Below are positions 43,057 through 54,623 of a stretch of DNA of 64,000 nt, piece by piece (the first letter of the stretch is position 1; every line of letters starts with the position of its first letter). Made by a program: the position numbers and the translations under genes. The DNA lies in assembly GCF_025263565.1 (NCBI RefSeq), contig NZ_CP079865.1, forward strand, positions 2,914,001-2,978,000, in the 5' to 3' direction. Origin of the DNA: Mycobacterium sp. SMC-8 (GTDB lineage: Bacteria > Actinomycetota > Actinomycetes > Mycobacteriales > Mycobacteriaceae). Under the pieces are notes generated by a model. The model ran no database searches and had not been told where the DNA came from. It saw nothing but the letters and a program-made list of their open reading frames with translations.

Positions 43057-43566
43057 TCAAACCCCCCGGTATACCTACTGCATTTTCAGTGAATGACAGT
43101 TAATTAGCTGTTTGTGCGCCGTCGTGTCCCGCAGCACTATGACCGGGCTCACGCTAGCATCGCTATTTGCCGCTTGCAATACAGTTCAAAGGACTTTTGT
43201 TCGCCGGCAACCCAGGCTTTAACAGGCGCGTAGTCGCAGGAGTAAATATTCGCTGTAGTGCACTCAGCGATGTTGTGTGATTATGCAAGGAATATTGTTT
43301 CGAAGAAAACTTGTGATTCGCGCGTGACCTGCGGATCTGCAAATTCGAATAGCAGTCGTAACGCCCGAATTCGGGGCCGTCCACCGTGTCGGACGGTGGT
43401 GTCCGCCAGCGGGTGCCGCGACGTCCCTGCCAGGTAACTGTGAAGGTGGTGTCCGTGCTGATGACGTGCCGACAGAATTCGCGCGCAATCCCTGCCGGCG
43501 GTCAGGTGTGGGACCTCACGGCGCGGTGGTGGATCGCCCCTTTTCGGCGTGCGGGCTCAGGGCGGC
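43057..43566. other. AT-rich intergenic region without a supported gene
   Basis: 510 bases, clearly lower in GC than the neighbours from about 43060 to 43380 (runs such as TAATTAGCTG, AGTAAATATTCG, GGAATATTGTTTCG). I see no convincing ORF, RNA gene or perfect palindrome. It probably holds the glycosyltransferase promoter and may mark a junction of transferred DNA. A minus-strand frame at 43163-43384 has no ribosome site and atypical composition. Confidence 0.55.
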
Positions 43567-44307
43567 TCAGGCGAGGGTCGCGCGGATACACACCGTGATG
43601 TACGGCAGCGCCAGCCCTGAGCTGTTCGCCAGCGCCGGGTGGGTTGCCAGCAGCTCCCGCACCCGGTCCAGGGTCCGGGCTCGCACCTTCTCCGGCGAGG
43701 TGATGCAGTAACTGCGCGAGGCCACCAGGTCGACCAGGGCCTGCGGAGTCAGATAACTCGTCCACTCCACCTCGTGGCGTTCGACATCTCTGAAGGCGGC
43801 GGGAAGGTCGACCGTCTGAGTGAAGGGATCGACCTCGTGGCCGATGATGTCGCCGAGATCCTTGACCCAGCCCAACCGTTCGTCACGGTTGTTCCACACC
43901 AGTCCGAGGCGCCCGCCCGGCCGCAGTACCCGGGCCACTTCCTTGACGGCGCGTTCCGGGTCGAACCAGTGCCATGCCTGCGCGACGAGCACCGCGTCGA
44001 CGCTGCCGTCGGGCAGGGGGATCTCCTCGGCGGTGCCGAGCAGTGCCGGGGTGTCGGGCAGCGACGTGCTCAGCAGCTCCAGCATCTCCGGGATGGGATC
44101 CACAGCCACGACGTCCAAGCCGCGCTCGACCAGTCGGGTGGTCAACTTGCCCGTGCCGGCGCCCAGATCCAGGACTTCCAGACGGTTTGAGCCGCCGTCG
44201 GGCAGCAACCAGTCGATGGCCTCCGGCGGGTACGACGGCCGCCCCCGTTCGTAGGCGGCCGCCTCCGCACCGAAGGACAGTGAGCGGCGGTCGGGGGAGC
44301 CGTTCAC
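43567..44307 (-). CDS. SAM-dependent methyltransferase (Rv3342-like)
   Basis: A 246-residue class I methyltransferase with [39 protein letters not shown] and [18 protein letters not shown]. It starts at GTG 44307, overlapping the metX stop by four bases (GTGA), the order metY-metX-methyltransferase seen as Rv3340-Rv3342. Substrate unknown. It is co-expressed with sulfur amino-acid genes, so it may be SAM-riboswitch controlled through read-through. Confidence 0.9.
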   Translation of the reverse strand: MNGSPDRRSLSFGAEAAAYERGRPSYPPEAIDWLLPDGGSNRLEVLDLGAGTGKLTTRLVERGLDVVAVDPIPEMLELLSTSLPDTPALLGTAEEIPLPDGSVDAVLVAQAWHWFDPERAVKEVARVLRPGGRLGLVWNNRDERLGWVKDLGDIIGHEVDPFTQTVDLPAAFRDVERHEVEWTSYLTPQALVDLVASRSYCITSPEKVRARTLDRVRELLATHPALANSSGLALPYITVCIRATLA

Positions 44308-45431
44308 CGTGACGCCAGCTCCAGGGTGCGCCGGATCAGCTTGCCCACCGCGTCGGTCTCCACCAGGAAGCCGTCGTGGCCGAATTCGGAGTCCACGACG
44401 TCGAGTCCGTCGCAACCGGGAAGCAGCTCGGCCAGCTCGGTCTGCAGGCGCAGTGGGTAGAGCCTGTCGGTGGTGATCCCGCCCACCACCGCGGGCACCG
44501 GGCACCCTTGCAGTGCCGCGGCCACCCCGCCGCGGCCGCGCCCCACGTCATGGCTGGACAACGCGTCGGTCAGGGCGACATAGGTGCCGGCGTCGAAGCG
44601 GGCCAACAACTTTCGGCCCTGGTATTCCAGATAGCTCTGCACCGCGTACCGACCGCCGGTGGCGGGATCCTCACCGAGCTGTGGGTCGTTGCCGAACCGT
44701 TCGTCGAGCTCGGCCTCGCCGCGGTAGGTCAGGTGGGCGAAGCGCCGCGCGATCTCCAGCCCGGACCCGGGGAAGCGCCCCGTGCCGTGATAGTCGCCGC
44801 CGCACCAGTCCGGGTCGGCTTTGATCGCCGCCACCTGAGTGCTCTGCGTCCCGATCTGATCGGCGGTGGCGCGGGCGCCGACAGCCAGGATCAGTGCCGA
44901 ACGCACGCTGTGCGGGTGGGCGATGATCCACTCCAAAGCCCTTGCCCCGCCCATGGATCCGCCGATGACCGCGGCGACATCGGTGATCCCGAGCCGTTCC
45001 AGGGCGGCCACGTCGGCAGCCACCTGGTCGCGCACCGAGATCGTCGGGAACCGGGATCCCCAGGGTTTGCCGTCCGGGGCGAGTGAGCTCGGGCCGGTCG
45101 AGCCGCGGCAGCCACCCAGCACATTGGTCGAGATCGCGCACCACCGGTCGGTGTCGATCGGGGCGCCCGGTCCTGCGACGCCGTCCCACCAGCCCGGGGT
45201 CGGGTGGTCGGGTCCGGCGGGGCCGGTGATGTGCGAATCACCGGTCAGTGCGTGCAGTACGACGACGACGTTGTCCCGATTTGGTGAGAGCTCACCCCAC
45301 CGTTGCACCGCGATGGAGACGTCGTCGACGACCTCGCCGTTCTCCAGGGTCAGCGAACCGATGTCGACGACGCCGATCTCCCCTTCGGGCGGCAACGCCA
45401 CACGATCGGTGAGGATGTCCACGATTGTCAT
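44304..45431 (-). CDS. metX: Homoserine O-acetyltransferase
   Basis: A 375-residue alpha/beta-hydrolase-fold enzyme that acetylates homoserine with acetyl-CoA, the first committed step of methionine synthesis by direct sulfhydrylation. The nucleophile Ser is in [28 protein letters not shown] is the substrate loop, and the Asp/His pair is in the C-terminus ([18 protein letters not shown]). ATG 45431 overlaps the metY stop (ATGA). Confidence 0.97.
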   Translation of the reverse strand: MTIVDILTDRVALPPEGEIGVVDIGSLTLENGEVVDDVSIAVQRWGELSPNRDNVVVVLHALTGDSHITGPAGPDHPTPGWWDGVAGPGAPIDTDRWCAISTNVLGGCRGSTGPSSLAPDGKPWGSRFPTISVRDQVAADVAALERLGITDVAAVIGGSMGGARALEWIIAHPHSVRSALILAVGARATADQIGTQSTQVAAIKADPDWCGGDYHGTGRFPGSGLEIARRFAHLTYRGEAELDERFGNDPQLGEDPATGGRYAVQSYLEYQGRKLLARFDAGTYVALTDALSSHDVGRGRGGVAAALQGCPVPAVVGGITTDRLYPLRLQTELAELLPGCDGLDVVDSEFGHDGFLVETDAVGKLIRRTLELASR

Positions 45432-46765
45432 CAGAACGACGCCACGGTCTTCGGATCGGCACCGGCTGCGCTGAACGGTTTGGCCGCGGCGAAGCCCTGC
45501 TCCAGGTCGGCCAGGATGTCGTCGATGCCCTCGATGCCCACCGCCAGCCGTACCAGACCTGCAGTGACGCCGCTGGCGAGCTGCTCCTCGGAGGACAGCT
45601 GCTGATGCGTGGTCGAAGCGGGATGGATCACCAGCGACCGCACGTCGCCGATGTTGGCGACATGGCTGTGCAGGGTGAGCGCGTTGACGAACGCCTTGCC
45701 GGCTTCGACGCCGCCGGCCAGTTCGAACGCGAGGACGGCGCCGGTTCCCTTGGGCGCCAGCTTCTTTCCGAGGTCATGCCACGGCGAGGACGGCAGGCCC
45801 GCGTAGTTGACCGAGACGACGTCGGGGTGCGCCTCGAGGAACTCGGCCACCCGTTGCGCGTTGGCCACATGACGTTCCATCCGCAGGCTGAGCGTCTCGA
45901 GGCCCTGCGCGATCAGGAACGCGTTGAAAGGTGCGGCGGCGCTTCCCAGATCGCGGAGCAACTGCACCCTCGCCTTGAGTGCGTAGGCCGGCGGGCCGAG
46001 TTCGGCGAAAACCACGCCGTGGTAGCTCGGGTCCGGTTCGGTGAAGCCGGGGAAGCGGCCGTTGGTCCAGTCGAAGGTGCCGCCGTCGACGATCACGCCC
46101 GCGATCGCCGTGCCGTGCCCGCCGAGGTACTTCGTCGCCGAATGCACGACGATGTCGGCGCCGTGGCTCAGCGGTTGGATCAGGTACGGGGTGGCGATGG
46201 TGTTGTCGACGATCAGCGGAACCCCGACCTCATGCGCGACACCGGCGACCCCGGGTATGTCGAGGATGTCGATCTGCGGGTTGGAGATCGTCTCGCCGAA
46301 GAACGCCTTGGTGTTCGGGCGCGCGGCGGCTCGCCACGAGTCGAGGTCGTCGGGGTTCTCGACGAACGTGACCTCGATGCCCAGCTTGGGCAGCGTGTAG
46401 TGGAACAGGTTGTAGGTGCCGCCGTAGAGACGCGGGCTGGAGACGATGTGGTCGCCGTGGTTGGCGATGTTGAGGATCGCAAAGGTCTCCGCGGCCTGCC
46501 CGGAGGCCAAAAACAGCGCCGCGACCCCACCCTCAAGCGCGGCGATGCGCTGCTCGACGACGTCCTGCGTCGGGTTCATGATGCGGGTATAGATGTTGCC
46601 GGGCTCGGCGAGGCCGAACAGCGCGGCGGCGTGGTCGGTGCTGTCGAAGGTGTAGCTGGTGGTCTGGTAGATCGGCAGCGCCCTGGCGTTGGTTGCGCTG
46701 TCGGGGCTCTGACCTGCGTGCACCTGTTTGGTCTCGAACGACCAATGTGCGGTGATGTCGGACAA
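45431..46765 (-). CDS. metY: O-acetylhomoserine aminocarboxypropyltransferase (sulfhydrylase)
   Basis: A 444-residue PLP enzyme that turns O-acetylhomoserine plus sulfide into homocysteine. It has [20 protein letters not shown], the PLP lysine in [14 protein letters not shown], and [17 protein letters not shown]. Named metC in M. tuberculosis (Rv3340). It is the first gene of the operon and lies 40 bases downstream of a SAM-IV riboswitch, so expression should fall when SAM is plentiful. Confidence 0.95.
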   Translation of the reverse strand: MSDITAHWSFETKQVHAGQSPDSATNARALPIYQTTSYTFDSTDHAAALFGLAEPGNIYTRIMNPTQDVVEQRIAALEGGVAALFLASGQAAETFAILNIANHGDHIVSSPRLYGGTYNLFHYTLPKLGIEVTFVENPDDLDSWRAAARPNTKAFFGETISNPQIDILDIPGVAGVAHEVGVPLIVDNTIATPYLIQPLSHGADIVVHSATKYLGGHGTAIAGVIVDGGTFDWTNGRFPGFTEPDPSYHGVVFAELGPPAYALKARVQLLRDLGSAAAPFNAFLIAQGLETLSLRMERHVANAQRVAEFLEAHPDVVSVNYAGLPSSPWHDLGKKLAPKGTGAVLAFELAGGVEAGKAFVNALTLHSHVANIGDVRSLVIHPASTTHQQLSSEEQLASGVTAGLVRLAVGIEGIDDILADLEQGFAAAKPFSAAGADPKTVASF

Positions 46766-46805
46766 CGTGATGCTCCTCCACGAAACAGGGGGCCCGTTTC
46801 ACGGC

Positions 46806-46928
46806 GGACCCGCGCTTGCCTTATAGCCGTGTGCGGCTACTCAACCTGGTCGTCTCCCGGGGCACCCCACCGCGGTTGGAGGGTTGCCGGCCAGCAAGCC
46901 GGGGCTTGACGCTGGCGCTCATGACCGT
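46806..46928 (-). promoter_or_regulatory. SAM-IV riboswitch upstream of metY
   Basis: The minus strand reads GGTCATGAGCGCCAGCGTCA, then AGCCCCGGCTTGCTGGCCGG CAACCCTCC, CGCGGTGGGGTGCCCCGGG, ACCAGGTTGAGTAGCCG and GGCAAGCGCGGGTCC. These follow the conserved core, pseudoknot and 3' element of actinobacterial SAM-IV aptamers. The core is 120 bases, ending about 40 bases before the metY ATG, where GTGGAGGAGC gives a ribosome site that could be masked. Confidence 0.93.
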
Positions 46929-46966
46929 GTCAGAGAGTATCGCACCCGGCTGTGCGGGTGCCACCG

Positions 46967-47049
46967 CCCGTCGCGGAAGCCGGCGAATCAGCCTTCCCGT
47001 CGCGGAGCGGCGAATCAGCCTTCCCGTCGCGGAAGTGGCGAATCAGCCT
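46967..47049. repeat. 27-29-bp tandem triplication over a stop codon
   Basis: Three consecutive copies (46967-46995, 46996-47022, 47023-47049) of a unit beginning CCCGTCGCGGA and ending GGCGAATCAGCCT, with small differences. Copy 3 contains the TGA (47043-47045, minus strand) of the hydrolase gene. Copies 1 and 2 repeat it downstream. Confidence 0.9.
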
Positions 47050-47900
47050 GTCGTGCGCTCCGGGTCGATCTGCTCGTCGAGGAAGTCGCGGATCAGGTCG
47101 GTGATGCGTTCCGGCGCTTCGAACATCGGGATGTGGCCGACGCCGTCGAGTTCGGTGTAGCGGGTGCTCCTGGGCAGGTGTTTGCGGAAGTGGTTCACGA
47201 ACCGCGGGTGCGGCAGCACGCGGTCCTTCTCGCAGATCACCATGTGCGTCGGGGTCTTGGTGTCGGCGAGCTCCATCAGCCCGGGCAGCAGCAGCGCCTT
47301 GACCAGCAGCTGGTAGTAGGCCGCGCAGTGGGTGACGTCATCGATGATGTCGAGGAGGTCGGCGTCGGTGATGCCGTCCGGGGTGGCGCTGACCGGCACG
47401 CTGGCCAGCGCGCGCGCACCGGGCAGCCGGGCCGCGCGCGCGCCGAACATCTTGGCGACGATCCACACCGGGGCGCCCATGAGGAACTTGAACACGATCT
47501 CGTATTTGGGCAGCGACCACCGGTGCCATCCGCCGGCGGGGGCGATCGCGGTGAGCGAGCGGGCTCGACCGCGGCGCTCGAGTTCGAAGGCCACCCAGCC
47601 GCCCAGCGAGTTGCCGACGATGTGTGCGGTCTCCCAGCCCAGTTCGTCCATCCGGCGTTCGACGTCGTCGGCGAGTTCGGCGGTGTCGAGGAAGAACCGC
47701 GCCTTCACCCCGCCGTTGTGCCCCGGCATGGTGGGCGCAAGCACCTCGTAGCGGCCGGTCGCCGGTGCCGCCGGGTTGGCCGGGTCGACCCCGGCCAGCT
47801 GGGCTGCGACGTTCTTCCACACGTTCTGCGACATCGTGAACGGGTGCAGTAGCAGGACAGGCTCCCCTGATCCGAGGTGGATCGGCGCGCGAAGGCTCAT
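47043..47900 (-). CDS. Alpha/beta hydrolase
   Basis: A 285-residue hydrolase with oxyanion region LLLHPFTMSQNVW, nucleophile elbow VGNSLGGW, and an acid/His pair in CEKDRVLPHP and DGVGHIPMF. It has a cap domain with hydrophobic segments (YEIVFKFLMGAPVWIV) that may touch the membrane. Substrate unknown. ATG 47900 is divergent from xthA (76-base gap). Its stop is inside a tandem triplication. Confidence 0.88.
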   Translation of the reverse strand: MSLRAPIHLGSGEPVLLLHPFTMSQNVWKNVAAQLAGVDPANPAAPATGRYEVLAPTMPGHNGGVKARFFLDTAELADDVERRMDELGWETAHIVGNSLGGWVAFELERRGRARSLTAIAPAGGWHRWSLPKYEIVFKFLMGAPVWIVAKMFGARAARLPGARALASVPVSATPDGITDADLLDIIDDVTHCAAYYQLLVKALLLPGLMELADTKTPTHMVICEKDRVLPHPRFVNHFRKHLPRSTRYTELDGVGHIPMFEAPERITDLIRDFLDEQIDPERTTG

Positions 47901-47976
47901 AGGGCCCGACGATAAAGGTGATACCGGCGGTACCGCAAGGACGCCGTCGGGACGCGCTCGGTTAAGGTCAGCGGCC

Positions 47977-48801
47977 GTGACGGGTCCCATCACGCTCAGC
48001 ACCATCAACGTCAACGGCATCCGCGCCGCGGTCAAGCAGCGCTCCCCGGAGAACCTCGGGCTGCTCGCCTGGTTCCAGGAGACGGCGTCGAACGTGGTGT
48101 GTCTGCAGGAGACCCGCGCCGACGACGAGCAGCTGGCCGAGGCGCTGGCCCCCGTGCTGGCCGACGGCTGGCACCTGGCGTCGGCGGCGCCGCACGTGAA
48201 GGGCCGCAACGGGGTGGCGGTGCTGTCCCGCACACCCCACGGTGACGTTCGGATCGGCTGCGGGGCAGGGGAATTCGCTGCTCACGGCCGCTACATCGAG
48301 GTGGACACCGCCGGGGTGACGGTGGCCAGCGTGTACGTGCCGACCGGTGAGGCCGAAACGGACCGCCAGCTGGAGAAGGAACGGTTCATGGCCGCGGTGG
48401 CCGAGCGGATGTCGGTGCTGCTGGCGGAGTCGGCCCGCCCCGGTCGGCAGGCGGTGCTGTCGGGCGACTGGAACATCGCCCACACCGAGAACGACATCAA
48501 GAACTGGAAGGGCAACGTCAAGAAGGCGGGATTCCTGCCGCAGGAACGCCAGTGGCTCAGCGATCTGTTGTCAGCCGGCTGGGTGGACGTGGTGCGGCGG
48601 GCCCACCCCGATGTCGCGGGTCCCTATGCGTGGTGGTCGTGGCGCGGCAAGGCGTTCGATAACGACGCGGGGTGGCGTATCGACTACCAGCTGGCCAGCC
48701 CGGGCCTGGCCGAGCGCGTCACGTCCGTCGTCACTGAACGCCCCGCCGCGTACGCGCTGCGATGGTCCGACCACTGCCCGGTGACGGTCCGCTACGAGTG
48801 A
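47977..48801 (+). CDS. xthA: Exodeoxyribonuclease III (AP endonuclease)
   Basis: A 274-residue Mg-dependent AP endonuclease/3'-5' exonuclease of base excision repair. Motifs are TINVNGIRAA (Asn), CLQETRADDEQL (Glu), ASVYVPTG, SGDWNIAHTENDIKN (Asp/Asn) and the final WSDHCPV (Asp-His). GTG 47977. Single gene, convergent with the lipase gene (6-base gap). Confidence 0.96.
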   Translation: MTGPITLSTINVNGIRAAVKQRSPENLGLLAWFQETASNVVCLQETRADDEQLAEALAPVLADGWHLASAAPHVKGRNGVAVLSRTPHGDVRIGCGAGEFAAHGRYIEVDTAGVTVASVYVPTGEAETDRQLEKERFMAAVAERMSVLLAESARPGRQAVLSGDWNIAHTENDIKNWKGNVKKAGFLPQERQWLSDLLSAGWVDVVRRAHPDVAGPYAWWSWRGKAFDNDAGWRIDYQLASPGLAERVTSVVTERPAAYALRWSDHCPVTVRYE

Positions 48802-48807
48802 TTCCGC

Positions 48808-49833
48808 TCAGCATCTGGTCCGATTTGGCTCGGGGAGGGCGCCCTCGAGCGCGGTGCGGACCACGTCGTGGACCCGCGGATCCCACGTCAGCCCCGTCTC
48901 CCACGGCAGGCCGGCCTCGTTCGAGACGTAGATGCTGTGGGTGTCGTCGAACGTGAAGCAGCGCCGCTGGGTAAGCACGCGGTCGCTGACGTCGACGGCC
49001 AGCGCGCTGGATGCCGCCACGATGCCGTCGTTCGGCCAGACCCTGGGGTTGACCGGCCCGGGCCGGGTGAACCGGTCACCGGCGATCAGCGTCACCGGGA
49101 TGTCGTCGAGCACGCCGGCCTGGAACTCGTTCCAGCCGTTGGGTCCCATCAGATAGCGCTGGTTGACTTCGCGGCCGGAGCCGGTCATGAGCCCATCCAC
49201 CTCGGCCTTCATACCGTCCATGGCGGATTCGCAGAACGCGTCGCCGAGGCAGTCCGACCTGGGTGTGATGCCGTTGGCGTAATCGGACAGGTAGGACCCC
49301 TGCCACGGGGTGCCGATGGTGGTCAGCGACCTGATGCGCAGCGCAGACCCGGTGTGCTGCAGCACCCGGAAGGCTGCCCGCGAATACAGCCCGCCCATGG
49401 AATGACCGACCATGTCCAGTTCCCGGACGCTGTACTCGTCGTGCAGATGGGTCAGAAACCGCGCCAGATGCTCACCGGCGAGGTCGATGCTGCCGGTCGA
49501 GTCGACGGTCATCACGTCGGACAGGGTGACGGCGCAGTCGCCGAATGCCCCGAACCCGGCCTGATCGACTACCGGCCCGCGGCCGGCCATCGCCGGGGAC
49601 GTGAAGACCCGGTAGCCGTGGCCCAGCAGGTACTCACGCAGTGCGGTGTCGGTGTTACCGGCTGCCAGCCCGGATGTGCAGGCCCGTTCCGGGGTGGTGA
49701 ACGGGCTCACCGCGGCGCCGCCGGACACGATCACCACCGCACGTCCGTCGGGGTGCGGTGCGCTGTGGGCGCTGCCGGCGCCCAGCAGCGCCGCGATCAG
49801 CAAGACCGCGACGGTGACTGCCAACGTGCGCAC
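48808..49833 (-). CDS. Secreted lipase/esterase (alpha/beta hydrolase)
   Basis: A 341-residue protein with an N-terminal signal peptide (VRTLAVTVAVLLIAALLGAG, cleavage near SAHSA). The class-2 lipase nucleophile motif is DMVGHSMGGLYSRAA; DD and H follow late (FDDTHS). Four or more cysteines suit an exported protein. It probably hydrolyses acyl esters outside the membrane. GTG 49833 has CAGGAGAGTCA ahead. It is divergent from trpS by 82 bases. Confidence 0.88.
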   Translation of the reverse strand: MRTLAVTVAVLLIAALLGAGSAHSAPHPDGRAVVIVSGGAAVSPFTTPERACTSGLAAGNTDTALREYLLGHGYRVFTSPAMAGRGPVVDQAGFGAFGDCAVTLSDVMTVDSTGSIDLAGEHLARFLTHLHDEYSVRELDMVGHSMGGLYSRAAFRVLQHTGSALRIRSLTTIGTPWQGSYLSDYANGITPRSDCLGDAFCESAMDGMKAEVDGLMTGSGREVNQRYLMGPNGWNEFQAGVLDDIPVTLIAGDRFTRPGPVNPRVWPNDGIVAASSALAVDVSDRVLTQRRCFTFDDTHSIYVSNEAGLPWETGLTWDPRVHDVVRTALEGALPEPNRTRC

Positions 49834-49891
49834 TGACTCTCCTGACGACGGCGTGAATGTGTGCCGGATGGTAGCGGGGCGGCACGGGTAA

Positions 49892-50941
<1,050 letters not shown>

Positions 50942-50957
50942 TCGACGAGGGGGTCGG

Positions 50958-52004
50958 ATGACAGTGCAGCCCGTGCCGGCCGAGTCCGAGGAGAAGAAGC
51001 CCGGGCTCCTGGACCGGTGGCGTGCGCGGATGCCCTGGTTCGACCATGTGATGCGCGCCCAGCAGCGCTACAACGACTCCAATGGTGACTTCTACGCGGC
51101 GGGCATCACCTATTTCACGATCTTCGCGCTGTTCCCGCTGCTGATGCTCGGTTTCTCGATCGGCGGGTTCGTGCTGGCCAACCAACCCGAGTTGCTCGCG
51201 GTGGTGGAGGATCGCATCCGCTCGTCTGTCAGCGGGAACCTCGGTCAGCAGCTCATCGAGCTGATGGACTCGGCGATCGAGTCGCGCGGCACCGTCGGAG
51301 TCATCGGTCTGGCGACGGCGGCATGGGCCGGGCTGGGATGGATGGCCAACCTGCGGGAGGCGCTCAGCCAGATGTGGGGGCTGTACCGCGACGAGCGGCC
51401 CGGCTTCCTCAAGACCAAGCTGTCGGATCTGGTGGCATTGCTGACCACGTTCGCCGCGATCATCGTCACGCTCGCGCTGACCGCACTGGGCAACACCTCG
51501 GTGATGGCCGACGTGCTGGACCGGCTCGGAATCGAGGACGCCCCGGGCCTGAACCTGATGCTGCGCATCGCCTCCATCGTCGTGGCGGTGCTGGTCTCGT
51601 GGATGTTGTTCACCTACATGATCTTCCGGTTGCCGCGCGAGTCGGTGAGCTTCCGCAGCAGCGTGCGGGCCGGGCTGATCGCGGCGGTGGCCTTCGAGAT
51701 CTTCAAGTTCTTCGCGACGGTGTATCTGCAGCGGGTGCTCACCGGCCCCGCCGGTGCGACGTTCGGCCCGGTGCTGGGCCTGATGGTGTTCGCCTACATC
51801 GTGTCCCGGCTCATCCTGTTCGCCACCGCGTGGGCGGCGACGATGCCCGAGAACATGACCGAGGAACCGGTGCCCGCCCCGGGGCCCGCGGTCATCAACA
51901 ACCGGATCCTCGAGCGCCCGAATCTGCCGGTGTGGCAGGCAGCGGCCGCGGCTGCCATGGGAGCCCTTGGCGCGCTGGTTCTTTCGCGCCGGCTTAAGCC
52001 TTAA
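50958..52004 (+). CDS. YihY/YhjD-family membrane protein
   Basis: A 348-residue inner-membrane protein with about six hydrophobic segments ([111 protein letters not shown]). The Pfam Virul_fac_BrkB group was once called RNase BN in error; the true function is unclear. It follows trpS as in Rv3335c-Rv3336c. Its stop overlaps the dacB1 stop (shared TTAA). Confidence 0.93.
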   Translation: MTVQPVPAESEEKKPGLLDRWRARMPWFDHVMRAQQRYNDSNGDFYAAGITYFTIFALFPLLMLGFSIGGFVLANQPELLAVVEDRIRSSVSGNLGQQLIELMDSAIESRGTVGVIGLATAAWAGLGWMANLREALSQMWGLYRDERPGFLKTKLSDLVALLTTFAAIIVTLALTALGNTSVMADVLDRLGIEDAPGLNLMLRIASIVVAVLVSWMLFTYMIFRLPRESVSFRSSVRAGLIAAVAFEIFKFFATVYLQRVLTGPAGATFGPVLGLMVFAYIVSRLILFATAWAATMPENMTEEPVPAPGPAVINNRILERPNLPVWQAAAAAAMGALGALVLSRRLKP

Positions 52005-53212
52005 CGGGCGGGCCGGCGGTTCACCGCGCGTGCGGCCATGATCAAGCTGAGCACGATGACCGCGCCGATCACCCCGACGCCGACCCGCACGGGCATCGCG
52101 TCGACGTCGGGCAGCACCGCGTTGGCGTTGGCGGTCGCGGCGGTGGCGGGATCGGGCCGGATCACGCCGAGCGACGGGTCCGGTTCGATGAGCGTGCCGA
52201 CCTTGGTGCCTGCAGCGACGGCGAAGCCGTAGTCGAGCAACCGGGCCGCCTGCTCCCACGGCGCAATCGGCTGCCGGGTGCCGCGCAACAGCACCGCCAT
52301 CAGCCGACGGCCGTCGCGGGTGGCGGCGCCGACGAATGTCTGGCCGGCGTCATCGGTGTAACCGGTCTTGCCGCCGAGGGCGCCCGGGTAGTTCGCCAGC
52401 AGCTTGTTGTCGTTTTCGATGGGGTAGCCGGCGCCGTCGCGGCCGGGGAAGGTCGATGAGCGGGTGGCCACGATGTCGCTGAACACCGGGTTGCTCCAGG
52501 CGTACCGGTAGAACAGCCCCATGTCGTAGGCGGAGGTGCTCATGCCGGGGCCGTCCAGCCCGGACGGGGTGGCCACCCGGGTGTCGCGCGCGCCGAGCTT
52601 GTTCGCCAGCGCGTTGAGCTTGGTCAGGGTGGTCTCCATGCCGCCCATCTGCATGGCCAGCGCGTGCGCGGCGTCGTTGCCCGAGTACATCAGCAGTCCG
52701 TGCAGCAGGTCGTTGATCGAGTAGAACCCGCCCGGACCGACGCCCACCTTGGTGCCTTCCTGGGCCGCGTCCTCTTCGGTGCCCGGGACGACCTTGTGCA
52801 GCGGCAGGTCGTTGATGGCCTGCATCGCGGTCAGCACCTTGATGACGCTGGCGGGCCGGTGCCGGCCGTGCGGGTCGCGGGCGGCGATGACGTCACCGGT
52901 GTCGAGATCGGCGACCAGCCACGCCTCGGCGGAGACGTCGCCGGGCACCGGCGGAGATCCGGGGGCGGTGATCACACCGCACCCGGACAGCGCGTCGCCG
53001 CCCATGGGTTTGGCCGGCACCGGCAGCGGGCCGGGCGTCGGGTCGCCGGGTTTGGGAACCTCGGACGCATCCACCGCCGGTGGCGTCGTCTCCCGGTACG
53101 GACAGACGTTCACCTCAGGTGCCGGCTGCGCGGCCGCGACGGGCGCCAGCGTCAGCATCGCAACGCTGACCAGCGCAGATGCCCGCGTCAGGACTGTCCG
53201 TAGAGTCGCCAT
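52001..53212 (-). CDS. dacB1: D-alanyl-D-alanine carboxypeptidase DacB1
   Basis: A 403-residue penicillin-binding protein that trims D-Ala from peptidoglycan pentapeptides outside the membrane. Signal peptide at the N-terminus. The serine S-x-x-K motif is PASVIKVL, SxN is [10 protein letters not shown], and KTG is [11 protein letters not shown]-terminal membrane anchor is [22 protein letters not shown] 53212. Divergent from the phosphoesterase gene, 152-base gap. Confidence 0.95.
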   Translation of the reverse strand: MATLRTVLTRASALVSVAMLTLAPVAAAQPAPEVNVCPYRETTPPAVDASEVPKPGDPTPGPLPVPAKPMGGDALSGCGVITAPGSPPVPGDVSAEAWLVADLDTGDVIAARDPHGRHRPASVIKVLTAMQAINDLPLHKVVPGTEEDAAQEGTKVGVGPGGFYSINDLLHGLLMYSGNDAAHALAMQMGGMETTLTKLNALANKLGARDTRVATPSGLDGPGMSTSAYDMGLFYRYAWSNPVFSDIVATRSSTFPGRDGAGYPIENDNKLLANYPGALGGKTGYTDDAGQTFVGAATRDGRRLMAVLLRGTRQPIAPWEQAARLLDYGFAVAAGTKVGTLIEPDPSLGVIRPDPATAATANANAVLPDVDAMPVRVGVGVIGAVIVLSLIMAARAVNRRPAR

Positions 53213-53364
53213 CGTCTGGGCAGATTAGGCGATCGGGCAGGTCGTAGCCGGGAGCCACGCGGTGACGGATGTGGTTGGAGTTTCAGATGTGACTCGCCGG
53301 GGTAGGGGTCGTCGGCCGCGGAACTAGGCTGGGTGCCACCTCGGAAACCGCGCGAAGGGCGGGC

Positions 53365-54525
53365 ATGTTCGTTCTTGTTCTCGGCTCGATCCTGGCGTTG
53401 ATGCACCTCTACGTGTGGAAGCGGATGGTCAAGGACACCACCGCCCGCGGTCCCGCCCGGTGGCTGTTGTCCGGCCTGGTCGCGACGCTGTTGCTGCTCG
53501 TGCTGGCGGCGTTGCTCGTGCCCCGGGTGTTCGGTGTCGCGGAGTCCGGCTGGCTGGCCTGGCCGGGCTACCTGTGGTTCGGCCTGGTCGTCTACCTCTT
53601 CCTGACCCTGCTGGTGCTCGAGCCGGTGCGGCTGGTCCTGCGCCGGTGGGCGCGGCCCGCACCGGCAGCCGACGAGGCTCCGGCGGTCGATCGCAGGATG
53701 TTCCTGGCCCGTGCGTCGGCGGTGGCCGCCGGCGCCGCGGCCGTCGGGTTGGTCGGCACCGGTGTGGCCACCGCGGTGAAGCCGCCGCAACTGCTGCGGG
53801 TCCCGGTCCGGTTACCGAGGCTGGACCGGGCGTTCGACGGCTACCGCATCGCGGTGGTCTCGGACATCCACCTCGGCCCGCTGCTGGGCCGGGCGCACAC
53901 CGAGCGCATCGTGCGGATCATCAACGAGACCGAGCCCGACCTGATCGCCGTGGTCGGCGACGTGGTGGACGGCACCGTCGCCGAGCTGGGAGCGGCCGCG
54001 GCACCGCTGCAGGACCTGCAGTCCCGCGACGGCGCGTTCTTCGTCACCGGCAACCATGAGTACTTCGTCGAGGACACCGCGGAGTGGATCCGCGAACTGG
54101 AACGGCTCGGGCTGCAGCCGCTGCGCAACGAGAACACCCGTATCCGCCGCGGCACAGCCGCGTTCGACCTGGCCGGGATCAACGACATCGCCGGCGAGCA
54201 GCGGTCCGATCCGCCCGATCTCGACCTCGCGCTGGACGGCGTGAACCCCGGCGACCCGACCGTCCTTCTGGCCCACCAGCCGGTCGCGGTCGCCGGCGCC
54301 GCGGAGCGCGGGGTCGATCTGCAGCTCTCCGGGCACACCCACGGCGGCCAGATGTGGCCGTTCCACTACGCCGTCGCACTGGCCCAGCCCGCGCTGGCCG
54401 GGCTGTCCCGGGTGGGGGACACGCAGCTCTACGTCACCCGTGGGGCCGGCTTCTGGGGGCCGCCGGTGCGGGTGGGCGCCCCGCCGGACATCAGCCTGCT
54501 GGATCTGCGCGCCGACGGGGTTTGA
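53365..54525 (+). CDS. Membrane metallophosphoesterase with internal twin-arginine motif
   Basis: A 386-residue YkuE-like protein. N-terminal membrane helices (residues 1-20, 34-57, 68-92) come first, then DRRMFLARASAVAAGAAAVG at 109-128 looks like a Tat signal in the middle of the chain. The calcineurin-like domain follows: VVSDIHLGP, VVGDVVDG, FVTGNHEYF, LAHQPV, LSGHTHGGQ, all with metal ligands in place. The catalytic domain may be exported behind the helices. Substrate unknown, though YkuE-type enzymes cleave phosphodiesters. Confidence 0.9.
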   Translation: MFVLVLGSILALMHLYVWKRMVKDTTARGPARWLLSGLVATLLLLVLAALLVPRVFGVAESGWLAWPGYLWFGLVVYLFLTLLVLEPVRLVLRRWARPAPAADEAPAVDRRMFLARASAVAAGAAAVGLVGTGVATAVKPPQLLRVPVRLPRLDRAFDGYRIAVVSDIHLGPLLGRAHTERIVRIINETEPDLIAVVGDVVDGTVAELGAAAAPLQDLQSRDGAFFVTGNHEYFVEDTAEWIRELERLGLQPLRNENTRIRRGTAAFDLAGINDIAGEQRSDPPDLDLALDGVNPGDPTVLLAHQPVAVAGAAERGVDLQLSGHTHGGQMWPFHYAVALAQPALAGLSRVGDTQLYVTRGAGFWGPPVRVGAPPDISLLDLRADGV

Positions 54526-54623
54526 CGGCCGAAGTCTCGGGTACATCTCAGCCAACTCCGACGGTAACGCTCAGGTGCGATCAGCAACCTGGAGTGACCA
54601 GGACTTCCGCGGGAGGAGCGACG

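Noticed and set aside
43163..43384. Minus-strand frame of 73 codons in the AT-rich gap
   Set aside because: No ribosome site, unusual composition and no similarity I recognise.
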